This document shows positions 10,701 to 21,150 of a stretch of DNA of 64,000 bases, in pieces. A program made the translations under genes and the position numbers. The first letter of the stretch is position 1, and each line of letters starts with the position of its first letter. Source of the stretch: Steinernema hermaphroditum (Eukaryota > Nematoda > Chromadorea > Rhabditida > Steinernematidae); assembly GCA_030435675.1 (NCBI GenBank), contig CM059621.1:15500001-15564000 (forward strand). Reading direction: 5' to 3'. The notes beneath the pieces were generated by a model. It was not told the DNA's origin and made no database searches. It worked only from the letters and a program-made list of their open reading frames with translations.

Positions 10701-13700
10701 GATCATCCATCACCACGACGGCGACGAGAAGCCGGCGCCTTCTCCTTCCAAGCACGTCGACTTTCGGTTTCACTACAATCATCCGCCGAAACGACATGAT
10801 TCGCCGACGGAGAAGGAGCTCGACTTGTTGCAGAAGTTGGAAGAGGCCTCTCAGGTATGTTTGTTCGTACTGCAAGGCTTCACTGGAAGTCAGAAGTCAA
10901 TTTTAATTTAAATAAGAATAGATAATTTTGAATACTTAGTGAGTTTTTCTTGTCTAAGTTAAGGGGACCCTAATCGATGGATTTAAGGGTTGAACGGTCA
11001 CTAGGTTGCTTCTGATCGATGCTTTTTATTTAGAGAAACTATATTTTTGAAGGGGGGCGAAGTTTTCTTTATGCTGAATTGCGCGATAGGGTCTATGTCT
11101 TGGTAACTACTGGGGTTTTCGAGAAGCGCTTGAGCATCATGTTCAGCGACCTCAGGACTCACAAATTTCCAGAATTTTCTTTAAATTTAAATCTCTAGAC
11201 GACTTTGTTTTTGTGTTTGTTTTTTAATTTAATAATCAGCGTCTTTTTCAGAAGTAAAATTTTTGCGTGATGAACTCCTTTATTCTGAAAGGTGCGCTTT
11301 TTCATTTCGAAAGCTCTTTTTTCCGGCTAGTATATGAGATATCTGTGGTGGAACTTTATACGAAGTTCGAGGAACGTGCGTCTTGTTCATGGGGTTTGAC
11401 TCTAGAAGACTTGTATAAAAAAGAAGTATTAACCGTACGAGTGACAGTAAGGTTCTACAGTGCAGAAAGGCACTTTGTTATCAATGAGCACTACTGTGAG
11501 TGGTTATTTTTACGGAGAAAATTTTGACCCATACCTTTCAAACGTTATGAAGTTGTCTCGCGTCGATTTTAGCGTAACATGATTGACCCTTCCTCTGTTA
11601 GTTGAAAAACCATTGTAAAAGACGGTACAATTGTCACTTCACTTACACCGACGTCAAGTGGCGCATTGTCACTAACTTTAGCGGGCCTCTGAAATTGATT
11701 TCAAAAGATACTTTGGTTCCGTCGTTTTTATTTGATGTAGTCTTAGAGTCCTTTTAATCTCATTTTTGGATCTTGATATGCCATGCTCATCGGCTATTAA
11801 CATGTGCGGTCACGGTTACGGCGATGTGTGGGTCTTCTGGAGTGCTGTTCCATTGACTCCCACCACGAAACACCTGAATTTCACACGTGGAGGATTCCAG
11901 AGATTGAATTAACCGCTACTTATTGGATGTGAAAGGATGTTTGGACATAAACAGTTCAATGTGTACAAGAAGCACTACTCCTAGGTTTATCCTTCACGAT
12001 TAATAGCATAATTAAATTGCATCTTTTTTTTCTGTCCTTGATTATTTGAACTCACCGCACATTTTTTGATTTCAGAAATGCGTTTTTAAGTCTTGTTTGT
12101 TTTTCTGATAGCACAGTTTTTCTGATAGCAATTTTTGTAGCGCGCAACATATAACCAGTGAAAGTGAGACAGCGACCGTTTTGCTCTGTAAGTATTGGGT
12201 TGCTGCAAGATTGAATTCGCATTTTTGTTGTGGCAATGCACTTTCTAAGCAGAGATGCAAACTGAATCGAGGCGAAGCCGGCTTCGATTGCAATACATCA
12301 CCGAGTTGGCATCTCCGTCTCCGGATAATAGCCATATTGATTACGTAGAACGTGAGAGGTTTGGAGCTGTAATTTTTGTATCGCACAACATTTTGGTTTG
12401 GAAGACTTCCAACTGATATCATCGCTCTTGTATCGGTACATATAGTGATGAAACCCAGTTAAGCGGTATACTGTCACTGATAGGTTTGGCCACGATTGTA
12501 CTTGGCCTTTCAAAAAGAAATTCATTCTCCATAACTTTGTTCGGTCCGTGAGCCGGTGGACTGATTGGCTGGCGCAAGCGGTCACTGGAGATGTGTACGC
12601 AACCAGCGTTCAACCTCGATAACGTTGACGGTAGGCTACGGTCTCTCCGCGTCGGTGTGAAGAGAGTCAGACGAACAGAGAGAAGACTGAATACCTCTTG
12701 CCCACACATATCAGTAGAGACGCATCGACTAAGAGTAGCGATATACATGCCGTCAGGAGACCGATTCAACGGCTTTTTTTCAACGGGGTTCAACGGCCAA
12801 CGGATGAGTCGGCTAGCCAACCGGTTGAACGGCTGAACCGAGGTTCGTCTCAGTTCTAAACGATTAATAAATACCGCAAGTAGCATTCTATTGACAATTT
12901 CTTTCAGAGAGAGTACCGGTTGGAAGAGAGGCTGACAAAAAAGAGCGTCGAATACCAACATGTCGTGGAAGAGAAGACGAGGCTCGAAGAGAAAATTGGC
13001 GAAGTGCTCAAAGACTTGGAAGACACTGCAGGTGAGCTGATCGCTATTTTCTATTAACGAACTCGAATCACACAAGAGTCGAACGGTCGATATTTGTATG
13101 CAAAAAATGTTCACAAAATTCGATTAAAAAAAGAACTATTCGATTCGACAGTCCTAATACACAGTCGCGGATGAATTCAGTTTAGCACAAAGAACATTTG
13201 ACCCTAGGTTGGAGCGTAAAAAATGAAGAAAGTAAGCGAGTGAGTTGAAAGTTTAAAGCCTATCTACCAAGCTACGTTTTACGAGTAGCCGCAGTTTAGA
13301 CAACTACATCGAGTGAGGAATAAATTTAGCAGATCCCTGTTGCTATATAGAAGACAGTATCAAAAAATCATGTAAGTACTTCGCTGAAACAATCTACCAT
13401 AACTTTTGTATTTTTTGTACCTTGATCACTGATTTGCGCTCCTTATGTTAGAAAACACATGCATGGTTGGATAGTTGAAAATATCCGCTTTTGACGGCGA
13501 CTGTTTACTACAAAAATGGATCAGTTCAGAATCTAAAAATGGTTTGGTTCAATCGTTCACTACTTCGTTTTATGCACATTTTTCGACTCTTCGAATTATC
13601 GTATAACCAAAATATGGTTAGGGACATATGGTTTACGAAGCGAATCATCCGTATCTGTATTGTAACTTCCGTTCTAAAAAAGCAGACATACATTAAACAA

Positions 13701-16700
13701 CGGGACTTATTTGGGACTCATTAGACGACGTTTATTCTATCAATCCTATGCTCAGAGAGCTATCGACCGACCGACCGCTCGCTACCGGTAAGCGATACAA
13801 GTGAGGTACGCTGTGCTATCATGCAAAAATAAACTATTTTACGACTTTATTTCGCGAATCAAACGCATTATGCCTTGCGCGACACCGAAAATAGACAAAC
13901 AGAGGATGTCTGGCAGACGACTTCATTCCTGGCTCGGCGTAGATGTCAAACCGGTCGTAGATAGCGCACTTCACGGGACATCTGGGAATCGGCAAATCTT
14001 CAGCTGCGCCAGCGTAACATCGTTTGCGGTACAGCGGACACTTCTGAGCTTGCATCTGATGGTCCGTGGTCCGGGAGTTGCGTCTTCGGTGGTCCTCAGG
14101 GCGTGGGCGACCTTCGGGATGACATCTCACGCAGTATTGGGCGTCGGACATCTTGTTGTCGCTACTGTCCAAAAATAAAAGTAAAATATAAATATCAATG
14201 AATAAATGGTCTTTGGCAACTACAAACGCAAGAGGAAGTCGGTTAACGTCGCTCATCTATTGTGCTATTCATACGAAGGTATGCGAAGAAACATGGCTAA
14301 AGGTCCTTGATCCAAAAATATACTTGCTGGCGAGATGGCTGTTATTCAAAAATAGAAGTCATTTCTCTAGGAGAATCTCAATCGTCAGCTCATGAAATAC
14401 ACTCACTTACCGCAAACTATATTCTTCCGTCACATACAAACCCAATCAAAAAGCACCTCTTCCAAAAATTTGACCACTAAACAAATGAACATATAATAAA
14501 GTTGAACCATACGACTGTTTATGCCAAATATGGACACACACTCTTGACGTAAGTAAATCGCCGTTCCCGTCGTTCGAGATCACCTAGCACACAGGGTATC
14601 TCACGATATTTATGGGGCACGATACACACATGCAAAAAACTGACGCAAACATAGTACACCCAAAAATGCAGATGTATTAAACATTGGAACAATGTCTGTT
14701 TTTTTCTGATACAAAAATGGAATCCCATTCCCATCAGCAGCCTGAGCTCATCTTTAACCACTTAGTTTTGTGTACATTTTTCCCGGCAATATCATTCTTT
14801 GTATCGATCGTATATATTCCAGAACGGAACCTTTCGGAACGGCGGGCACTGATGGAGGAGAACATCGACCTCCAACAGCGCTTGGACGACCTAACGCCGT
14901 TGATAGCACAGAAGGAATCTCAGATCGCGCGACTAGAAGGAGAAGTCGAGCAACTCTCGAGCAAGCTTCGCCTGAGCAATTCTCAAATCAAATCACTTCA
15001 AATGCGATTGGACGATTCAAAGAGGGAAGAGGCGTTGTTCTCGGAGCGGGACAGCGACCGACAGTCCGAAATCGACAGATTGAGTCTTAGAGTATCCGAT
15101 TTGACGAGCGAATTGGACAAGATCAGAGCGAAGGAGACACACTTAATAGTAAGCCAGTCATCTCATCTGCCCTTCCACAACATCTTATAGGAAGAGGTGT
15201 CATCTCTTAAACGACGACTAAAGGAGGAGGAGTTGAAGTACAAGAAGGAAAGGTCTCTAAATGATAAGGTTTGTCTATATCACATGGGCTGGTCGGCCTG
15301 ATCCAAAAATCTAGATAACCGAAGAAAACAACTTTTTGATAAAGGAAAACTCAAAATGGTCGTCGGAGCTGACAAGAATGGAACTAACCATCGACCAGCA
15401 AAATCAGCAACTAGCGAATAGAAAAGCCCTTCAGGCAACAGCGGACGAAATCGCAGAGGTACGTCCTTCATACTATTGGTTAGCCTCACAGTTGAATCAC
15501 AAGGTGGCGCTTTATATAAAATGCTGACATGAAAACAATGAATAAAGCCTTGCTCAAGAACCCTCCCACACGCGACGTGAGGTGGCTTCGACCGACTATA
15601 GGCTGGTCGTCGGTTGGAGGGTTCGTGAAGAAGGCCATGAATGTAGGAATGCACGGTTCTTCTTATCCCCCAAAGTGAACCGGTATGAAAACGGCTTTTT
15701 TCGAGCTCCCCTTTTTGAATGCTAGAAAATCTACTTTATTTCCTCTATGATTTTTACGAATCATTCAATAAAACAGAAGCAACAGAAGATACCAAAGATT
15801 TACCAACTCGAGCACAAAAACCGTCTTTGCAGTAAAGTGTACTATTACCATTTGACTGTAATGTTCGAACCAAACATTTCCTTGTAAATTGGAAAGCTTT
15901 AAAACTTTGTGTGTCCCTGTTTACGGAGTCGCTGACAACGGTTTATCGATAAACGCAGTATTTTCCCAGAAAAAGAGCTTATTATGCAGTAAGAACTTTA
16001 CTAAATAGTAAAATTGACATCGGCATACCGGTCCTGACACGACATGCATGAAGTGACGGACCGTAGTTTCTTCGTTTTCTAGGCATTTATCCACCCAAGG
16101 GCTCATTCGGCACGTCTGAAGTTGTTGAGCGAAGCTATGCCCAATGTTATCAGTTAAAGCACGTATTTCGTGTTACAGATGCAAATTTTCAGAATTAAAA
16201 AATTTTTTTGTTTTTGTTTCACGATGAATTTTTGCTCCGCCTTCAAAAACACAGTACCATACAACAAAAGACACAATACCGGACAGAATTAAAAGAAATC
16301 GAAGTGGGAAAACGTTTGCCTGGTTCAAAAATGGAACCGATGTAAATTTGCACTTCTTTCACTTCTTTGCTATAAGGATTTTCAAATAGGAATTTCTCAG
16401 ATCAAAATGGAGAGCCATTGGGAGGGTCAACTTGGCAACATATGGTCTCGGGCAGACGTATTGTTGCGAATTTTTTTTTCACATTTGGCCTCTGTAAAGT
16501 AGAAATGAGCTCGTGGAGTCACTATCTGGACATTGTAGCTGTGATCGATAGCTACCTGCTACATGTCCCAATTGGAAAGAGAACATGGTGATCTGAGAAG
16601 GTCGACTTTTTGAGATCTGCTAATGCAATGATAAATGACCAACACTGTGATAAGTGTGCCCGGTAGGTAAGACCGAAGGATGTACGTGGCTGAAAGCAGT

Positions 16701-19700
16701 GATCGTTCATAACAGAATTAATACCATAGGAAGCCCGTTCATCACTGTCGGCATCTCGACAAAAAAAATGACCATCAAAACGGAATAATCCTCCAAGATC
16801 ACGATGAATGCAACGTACAAGTCGCGAATCATAGTGTAGAGCGAGAGTTCACTATACTCCATAAATCGCCCATCGATGAAAGTCAATGAAAGAAAGCCCA
16901 CAAAAATTGAAAGAAAGAATGAAAGAAAGCCCACAAAAAAACCTTGCCTAACAAGGCATCTCTTATCGACATATCTTTATGCCTGCCGCTAACACCCATT
17001 GTTTCCCCCTCACTCTAGAAAAGTGCTCCGGCCTGAGTGTTGTATCACCCAATTGCTGCTATTGTTGCATGCATTTGTGGATAAACTGATTTGATTTGAT
17101 ATCTTTAAACAGCGACGCGTTAAAAGAGCACCCAAAAATACGAGTTTACGAGTTTATTTCGTAAATCAAAGGCTTACGCCTTGCACGACACCGAATAATC
17201 AACAAACAGAGGATGTCTCGTTACAGCCGGCGCGCTTCACGGGACATCTGAGACTCGACAAAACTTCGGATCCGGCAGCCGAACATGTTAGCTCAGGCTT
17301 CTGAGCTAACATCTGCTTCGAAGAGACGGTTCCTTGCTCCGAAAATTGTATTTTCACCGGTGGTGGTATTCCTGGCGTCGGACATCTTGTTGTCAGCGGT
17401 GGTGGGACTACTGCTTCCGGGTGTCCCAATTCCCTCTGGAAGCCGGAAAACTCATGCACGCCACAGGGTTTGCCATCAGACCGACCGGACGCTCAGAGAG
17501 CGACCGGAGGGACCGACCGCTCGCCACCGCGACACAAATGTGTCTGTGACAACACCGCACCCAAAAATATAGGATTAAATACACCTTTGAAGAATACGGA
17601 TCCATTACATATCTATGTTAGAATACTGGTTTTGTTTCAGCTTTAAGGACCTTAGTTGTCTATCGTAGGACCGTAGTTCACCGTAGTAAACAAAAATCAC
17701 TTTAGAACTAACAAGGAGCAACTTCAAAGTGTCAGACCACAATCGAGCTCAAACTTTAGGGATTGGTTGACCTACATGTAACTGGAACTTCCTTAAAATA
17801 TCAACTGCCTATCTATTGCACAGCCACTACCAAAAAGAAAAAACACCATCCTCCTATGCATTTTCTGCCCATTGCTGAACAATTCTAAAGGACCTATTTT
17901 ACGAAAGCATCTATTACATGTGCCCAAAAATTTAAAGAAAGAAAGTGAGCAATTTCCCTGCTACAACCTCCGAGAATATGACAAAGACTGACAAGAATAC
18001 CGGGCTCTATTAGGGAGAAGTGGCCAAAACTCTGTCAAAATAATTACCATTTTGTCAAAATAAATACCATTTTGTACCATTCTGTCAAGATCGGTATAGT
18101 TTTGTCAAGATCGATACAGTTTTGTCAAGATCGGTATAGTTTTGTCAAAATAAATACCATTCTGTCAAGATCGGTATAGTTTTGTCAAGATCGATACAGT
18201 TTTGTCAAGATCGGTATAGTTTTGGTCACTTCTCCCTAATAGAGCCGAATACCGTATATTTTGTGGGGTCAGAGACATCGCACCAGGAGACAACTGCAGA
18301 GTACAAAATCAGTTATGAAATATAGCTTAACCCGCCATTCACCGATGACACCCATTAGGCTTTGCTACACTCTGTTATATCTACCTACTCTCTGACAAAG
18401 TTCAGCCGAATAGGACAGTTTGGAACCCTGTGAGTGGTTCATCGTAATCCAAATGATAAGTATTGAACTGAAAAACCTAGGTAAAAGCTTGTCGCTGCAA
18501 CAAAAGTCCACTCGCTCTCTCTGAGGCTGTCTGAGCGGAATGAGTTGAGTAAGCGGTTGTTCTCGGCCGTCGTTGTTTGCACAATGATCGCCCCGTTCCA
18601 ATCCGTCGTGGTTGGCGTGGAACGTACGCCGAATTATATTTTGCCAAGAAGACCGTCAGCATCGCCCGACCACCTGTGCCGCCCACTCAAGCCGAAGAAT
18701 CGCCCCAACTCCAAAGTCTGCTCCGTCAACCGCACCGAAGACGGGATTCCACATCGCCTGTCATGCTCCACCACAGCGCATCTTCTGGATACAGCCTCTT
18801 TGTCGCTTCGAAGCCCGCGCACATTGATGAGGTAGCTTCCTTCAATTCGGACGTCGCGCTCTGCGCCGAAGAAAGAAGATCAGCAGCTACTACGGTGATA
18901 TACGGTTCTCCTTTGAGCATTATGAGATATCTTGCATGACGAATGTCATTGATTCAAGAGTAAATGTAAAATGATAAATAAATGAAATGATACTTAAATG
19001 AGAAATAAGTAAAAGAAGAACATATAAATATCAATGATACGAAAAGGCACTTGGTGAAATTACCAAAACTTGTAAAAAGTTGGGGCAACTGTTGCAAGTC
19101 CAAAAATGGTGACATAAAAGTTTGGAGTTAGGACCTGATAAATAATTAATCGTAAGTTACCCCTGAATGAGATACAAAATCACATCAGAATAACACGACA
19201 CCAAAGTGTCAGATTATAATTGCCAAAAATTGTAAACATGGGAGAAACTATCACTCAACCATATTTTAGCTATTTGTGTGCTTCTAATAATACAACCTTC
19301 GAGAATCTGACAAAGACTGACAATAATACCGTATCTTTGATGGCGTCAGGGACATCATACCAGGAGACAATAACCTTGTAATCAAACAGCTAACCGGGTG
19401 TTTCATCTGCAAAGCAAAAATCAAGTTTTTTTAAATTTCAAAATTTTCATTCATTTTGGGGAATCACTAGTGACGTATACAATAGCAGAATCCTCAAAGC
19501 TTGAACTCGATTCTTTGTATTCTAACATATTTGAACACTTAAAAGAGAAATAAGTAAATGGAAAACATGAAAATATCAATGATACGAAAGGATGCTTGGT
19601 GCCTATTACCAAAAATTGTAAAGATTGGGGAAACTGTTACGAATGCAAAAATACATATAAAGAAAGTGAACAGGCTTTGCTACATTCTGCCATCTCCCTG

Positions 19701-20656
19701 CCGAATTTCAACCGAATCGGACAGCTTGGGGCCTCATCTGTGAGTGCGCAACTTCATCGTAATCCAATTGACAAGTATTGAACTCGAAAATCTAGGTGAA
19801 GTGCAAAATCTGTGCTGTGCAAACAAAAAAAATTGAACTAGCCCAGCAAAAGAAGTGCAAAAACATGCTCAAAAATATAAGTGAAGTCGTTCACAGAACG
19901 CCCATTTACTCCAGATTCCAGATTTATATGTTCATTTTCAGCTCAAAGTAATAGAGCGAACACTACGAAGCGAAGTCAGCAATTTGGAAGAACGGCTCCG
20001 AAGCGAGCAGGAACGAAACGAACTGTACGAATCTCAGCTGAGAGAACGGGAACAACACGAAGACCAGAGCAGGGAGTCGCGGAACCGAATGCAGAAGGAG
20101 TTGGAGGCACTCCAAGCCTTGTCCAGATCCTTGAACAACGAGAACCGCGGACTGAGAGAGGAGAAGTTAGCGCTGAGTGAAAAGGTTGAGATTCTTCAAA
20201 AGAGGGTAGGCTTCGTCTGTTCGATCTAGATTTCTTCAAGAATCTATGTTCAGCTGACCGAAAAGGAACAAGAACTTAGTCAACTTTCTGATTCTTTGGA
20301 AGAACTCAGAATGAAATACCGAGGCGTGCACGATGAGTTGGAGAAACAGTCAGTTCTCCAAAGTGAAAAGTGAGGTCACCATTTTCCAACTTAACATAGC
20401 AATCCATTTTAGAAGTCACGAGCTCGATGTCCTTATCAGGAAGGTCAAAGACCTTTCCAGCTCAATTCCCTCGGACTCTCGGCCAAGCACTTCCATGGCG
20501 CGGTCCCATTCCGTCCACACGACTCACTCAAGACAGTCTCGCATTCCAAGCGTCCACATCGAACACCAAAGCATCCCCCACCGTCACGATGACTCTACAT
20601 CGACTCGAAAGTCAACTGGCAGTCGGTGCTCCAACGGAAAAACCAAAATCCATTGA
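7745..20656 (+). CDS. Coiled-coil protein, nine exons (5' end not found)
   Basis: Exons are 7745-7858, 10524-10854, 12908-13031, 14823-15148, 15191-15268, 15315-15458, 19942-20205, 20254-20369 and 20413-20656 (stop TGA). Every junction has GT...AG borders and compatible phase, and the joined product is about 577 residues. The first visible exon already reads coiled-coil (LNAKARVLQEDYTNNLQQQI, then YYLELENSYL). Exon 2 is a His/Ser/Arg-rich linker. Exons 3-8 are a long heptad-patterned coiled coil rich in Glu, Leu, Arg and Gln. Exon 9 encodes a low-complexity Ser/His/Arg tail. I see no motor, kinase or IF-type signature, so a structural, scaffold, centrosomal or ciliary role is only a guess. 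The start codon is upstream of 7745 and was not located. Introns 1, 2, 3 and 6 are long (1.8-4.5 kb) and full of repeats, while introns 4, 5, 7 and 8 are 42-48 nt. Confidence 0.85.
8200..10523. other. Intron 1 of the coiled-coil gene: repeats and one F-box-like frame
   Basis: 8740-8835 is a fragment of a GC-rich family also present (inverted) at 33290-33385, sharing GAGCCTAAGCCAAG and an AATGAATACGGG block. 9016-9333 is a 105-codon open frame on the plus strand containing LPYEFLWDLVDF, which resembles the start of nematode F-box-like proteins; it has no other support and may be a decayed gene fragment. 10231-10270 is a perfect 20-bp tandem duplication (GAGATTTGGTGGCAAACCGT). Confidence 0.4.
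10860..12907. other. Intron 2 of the coiled-coil gene: foldback-element remnant
   Basis: 12600-12720 is homologous to the loop of the hAT foldback at 58167-58872: both share GTCTCTNNGCGTCGGT followed by CAGACGAACAGAGA. It is followed by an imperfect-palindrome tract of CAACGG/CCGTTG words (12765-12850). Ends and target duplication could not be fixed. A lone TATTGGGTTG terminus typical of the Tc1/mariner MITEs below lies at 12187. Elsewhere in the intron I see no exon. Confidence 0.5.
13843..14165 (-). repeat. Multicopy sequence R1, copy 1 (gene-like, Cys/Arg-rich frame)
   Basis: Read on the minus strand this copy has an open frame that begins MSDAQYCVRCHPEGR and ends PLFVYFRCRARHNAFDSRNK, followed by an AATAAA-type signal. 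The same frame is recognisable in copy 4 (40165-40705), where RCHPEGRRRSEDHRRRNSRT, PGMK and RHPLFVYY...AFDSRNKL recur. Conservation of a reading frame between dispersed copies suggests descent from a real gene or a transposon-encoded product. No known family was recognised. Confidence 0.55.
16375..16960. repeat. Diverged relative of the TTGGGTTG MITE family, ends lost
   Basis: The interior matches the elements at 26626-27522 and 42824-43737: GAGAGCCATTGGGAGGGTCA, GAGCTCGTGGAGTCAC, a CTACCTGC...ATGTCC block, and the minus-strand frame with YTMIRDLYVAF...MVIFFV. No TTGGGTTG terminus is visible at either side, so it is an old, eroded copy sitting in intron 6 of the coiled-coil gene. Confidence 0.6.
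17140..17545 (-). repeat. Multicopy sequence R1, copy 2
   Basis: Both the tail (TTTATTTCGTAAATCAAAGG, AGAGGATGTCTCG) and the head (GGACCGACCGCTCGCCACCG) of family R1 are present, in minus-sense order. The interior contains CGTCGGACATCTTGTTGTCA, shared with copies 1, 3 and 4. The reading frame is interrupted relative to copies 1 and 4. It lies in intron 6 of the coiled-coil gene. Confidence 0.6.
18003..18246. mobile_element. Short inverted-repeat element with 20-bp satellite core and 8-bp target duplication
   Basis: The ends are GGCTCTATTAGGGAGAAGTG and its inverted partner CACTTCTCCCTAATAGAGCC (right arm CACTTCTCCC via GGTCACTTC). Both sides carry GAATACCG (17995-18002 and 18247-18254). The core is about ten units of a 20-bp repeat, GGTATAGTTTTGTCAAGATC, with variants. 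A related locus without the element, CAATAATACCGTATC at about 19330, gives the empty-site structure. An 8-bp duplication fits hAT or Merlin/P-like elements, but the termini do not start with the usual CAG, so the superfamily is left open. Confidence 0.88.
18577..18939 (+). CDS. Open frame of unknown function, possibly a gene fragment
   Basis: A 120-codon plus-strand frame in a GC-rich island inside intron 6 of the coiled-coil gene. A short part (SASSGYSLFVASKPAH) is matched in frame by a second locus at about 28935-28990 (YASSGISLSVAWKSAH), which argues that this frame was once translated. No splice signals join it to the host gene, although its neighbours are phase 0 and it could in principle be an extra exon. 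No family recognised. Confidence 0.3.
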   Translation: MHNDRPVPIRRGWRGTYAELYFAKKTVSIARPPVPPTQAEESPQLQSLLRQPHRRRDSTSPVMLHHSASSGYSLFVASKPAHIDEVASFNSDVALCAEERRSAATTVIYGSPLSIMRYLA

Positions 20657-20809
20657 TATGTCCAAAATATGCTACATCTATGCCTCATTTTGCTATTCAC
20701 TTCAGCACATATGCTTTCAGTTAAAGTATGCATACATACATACGTTTATTTCGTACCATTTCGTACCTTTGTTCACCAGTTGATACGTAAAAAATGCATT
20801 TTTAAATTG

Positions 20810-21020
20810 GGCTTAGGCTCAGGCTTACTTTCAGACAGTTGACCTTTGAGCCTATCCTAGACAGCTTGAGCTTAGGCTTAGGCTTACTTTCAGACAGTTG
20901 ACCTTTGAGCCCATTCTAGACAGCTTGGGCTTAGGCTTATTTTCAGACAGTTTGCCCTTTGAGCCAAAGCTTAAGATATCCAGCAAGGGCTCAAAAGTCA
21001 ACTTGTCTGAAAATAAACCG
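20810..21020. repeat. GGCTTAGGCTT / TTTCAGACAGTT tandem repeat, copy 1
   Basis: Three direct units of about 60 bp, each with GGGCTTAGGCTT, then ACTTTCAGACAGTTGACCTT and TGAGCC..., are followed by one inverted partial unit (GGGCTCAAAAGTCAACTTGT, then CTGAAAATAA). A related tract occurs at 47895-48035. The inverted arrangement suggests a MITE or foldback remnant. It lies just downstream of the coiled-coil gene stop. Confidence 0.75.
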
Positions 21021-21150
21021 AAGCATCGGAACCCCCTGTGTGGAAAACACCCAGATAGCTGTAATGAGGCCATACACTATTCTATTCATCTCTGAGCACC
21101 TATCTTTTAAATAAGTAAAATTAAATATAAATATTTACTAACACAGTAAT

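Larger units (their letters stand above)
17690..19810 (+). repeat. Local duplication, two diverged copies about 1.3 kb apart
   Basis: Segments near 17700-18480 correspond in order to 19190-19800. Anchors are AAAGTGTCAGA, GACAAAGACTGACAA, GACAT..CACCAGGAGACAA, AGGCTTTGCTACA and ATCGTAATCCAA...AAGTATTGAACT. A further pair is 18995-19100 with 19540-19650 (GAGAAATAAGTAAA, ATATCAATGATACGAAA). Only the left copy carries the element at 18003-18246. Confidence 0.7.

Noticed and set aside
20810..21020. Interstitial telomere
   Set aside because: The repeat is GGCTTAGGCTT within a 60-bp unit, not an array of TTAGGC.
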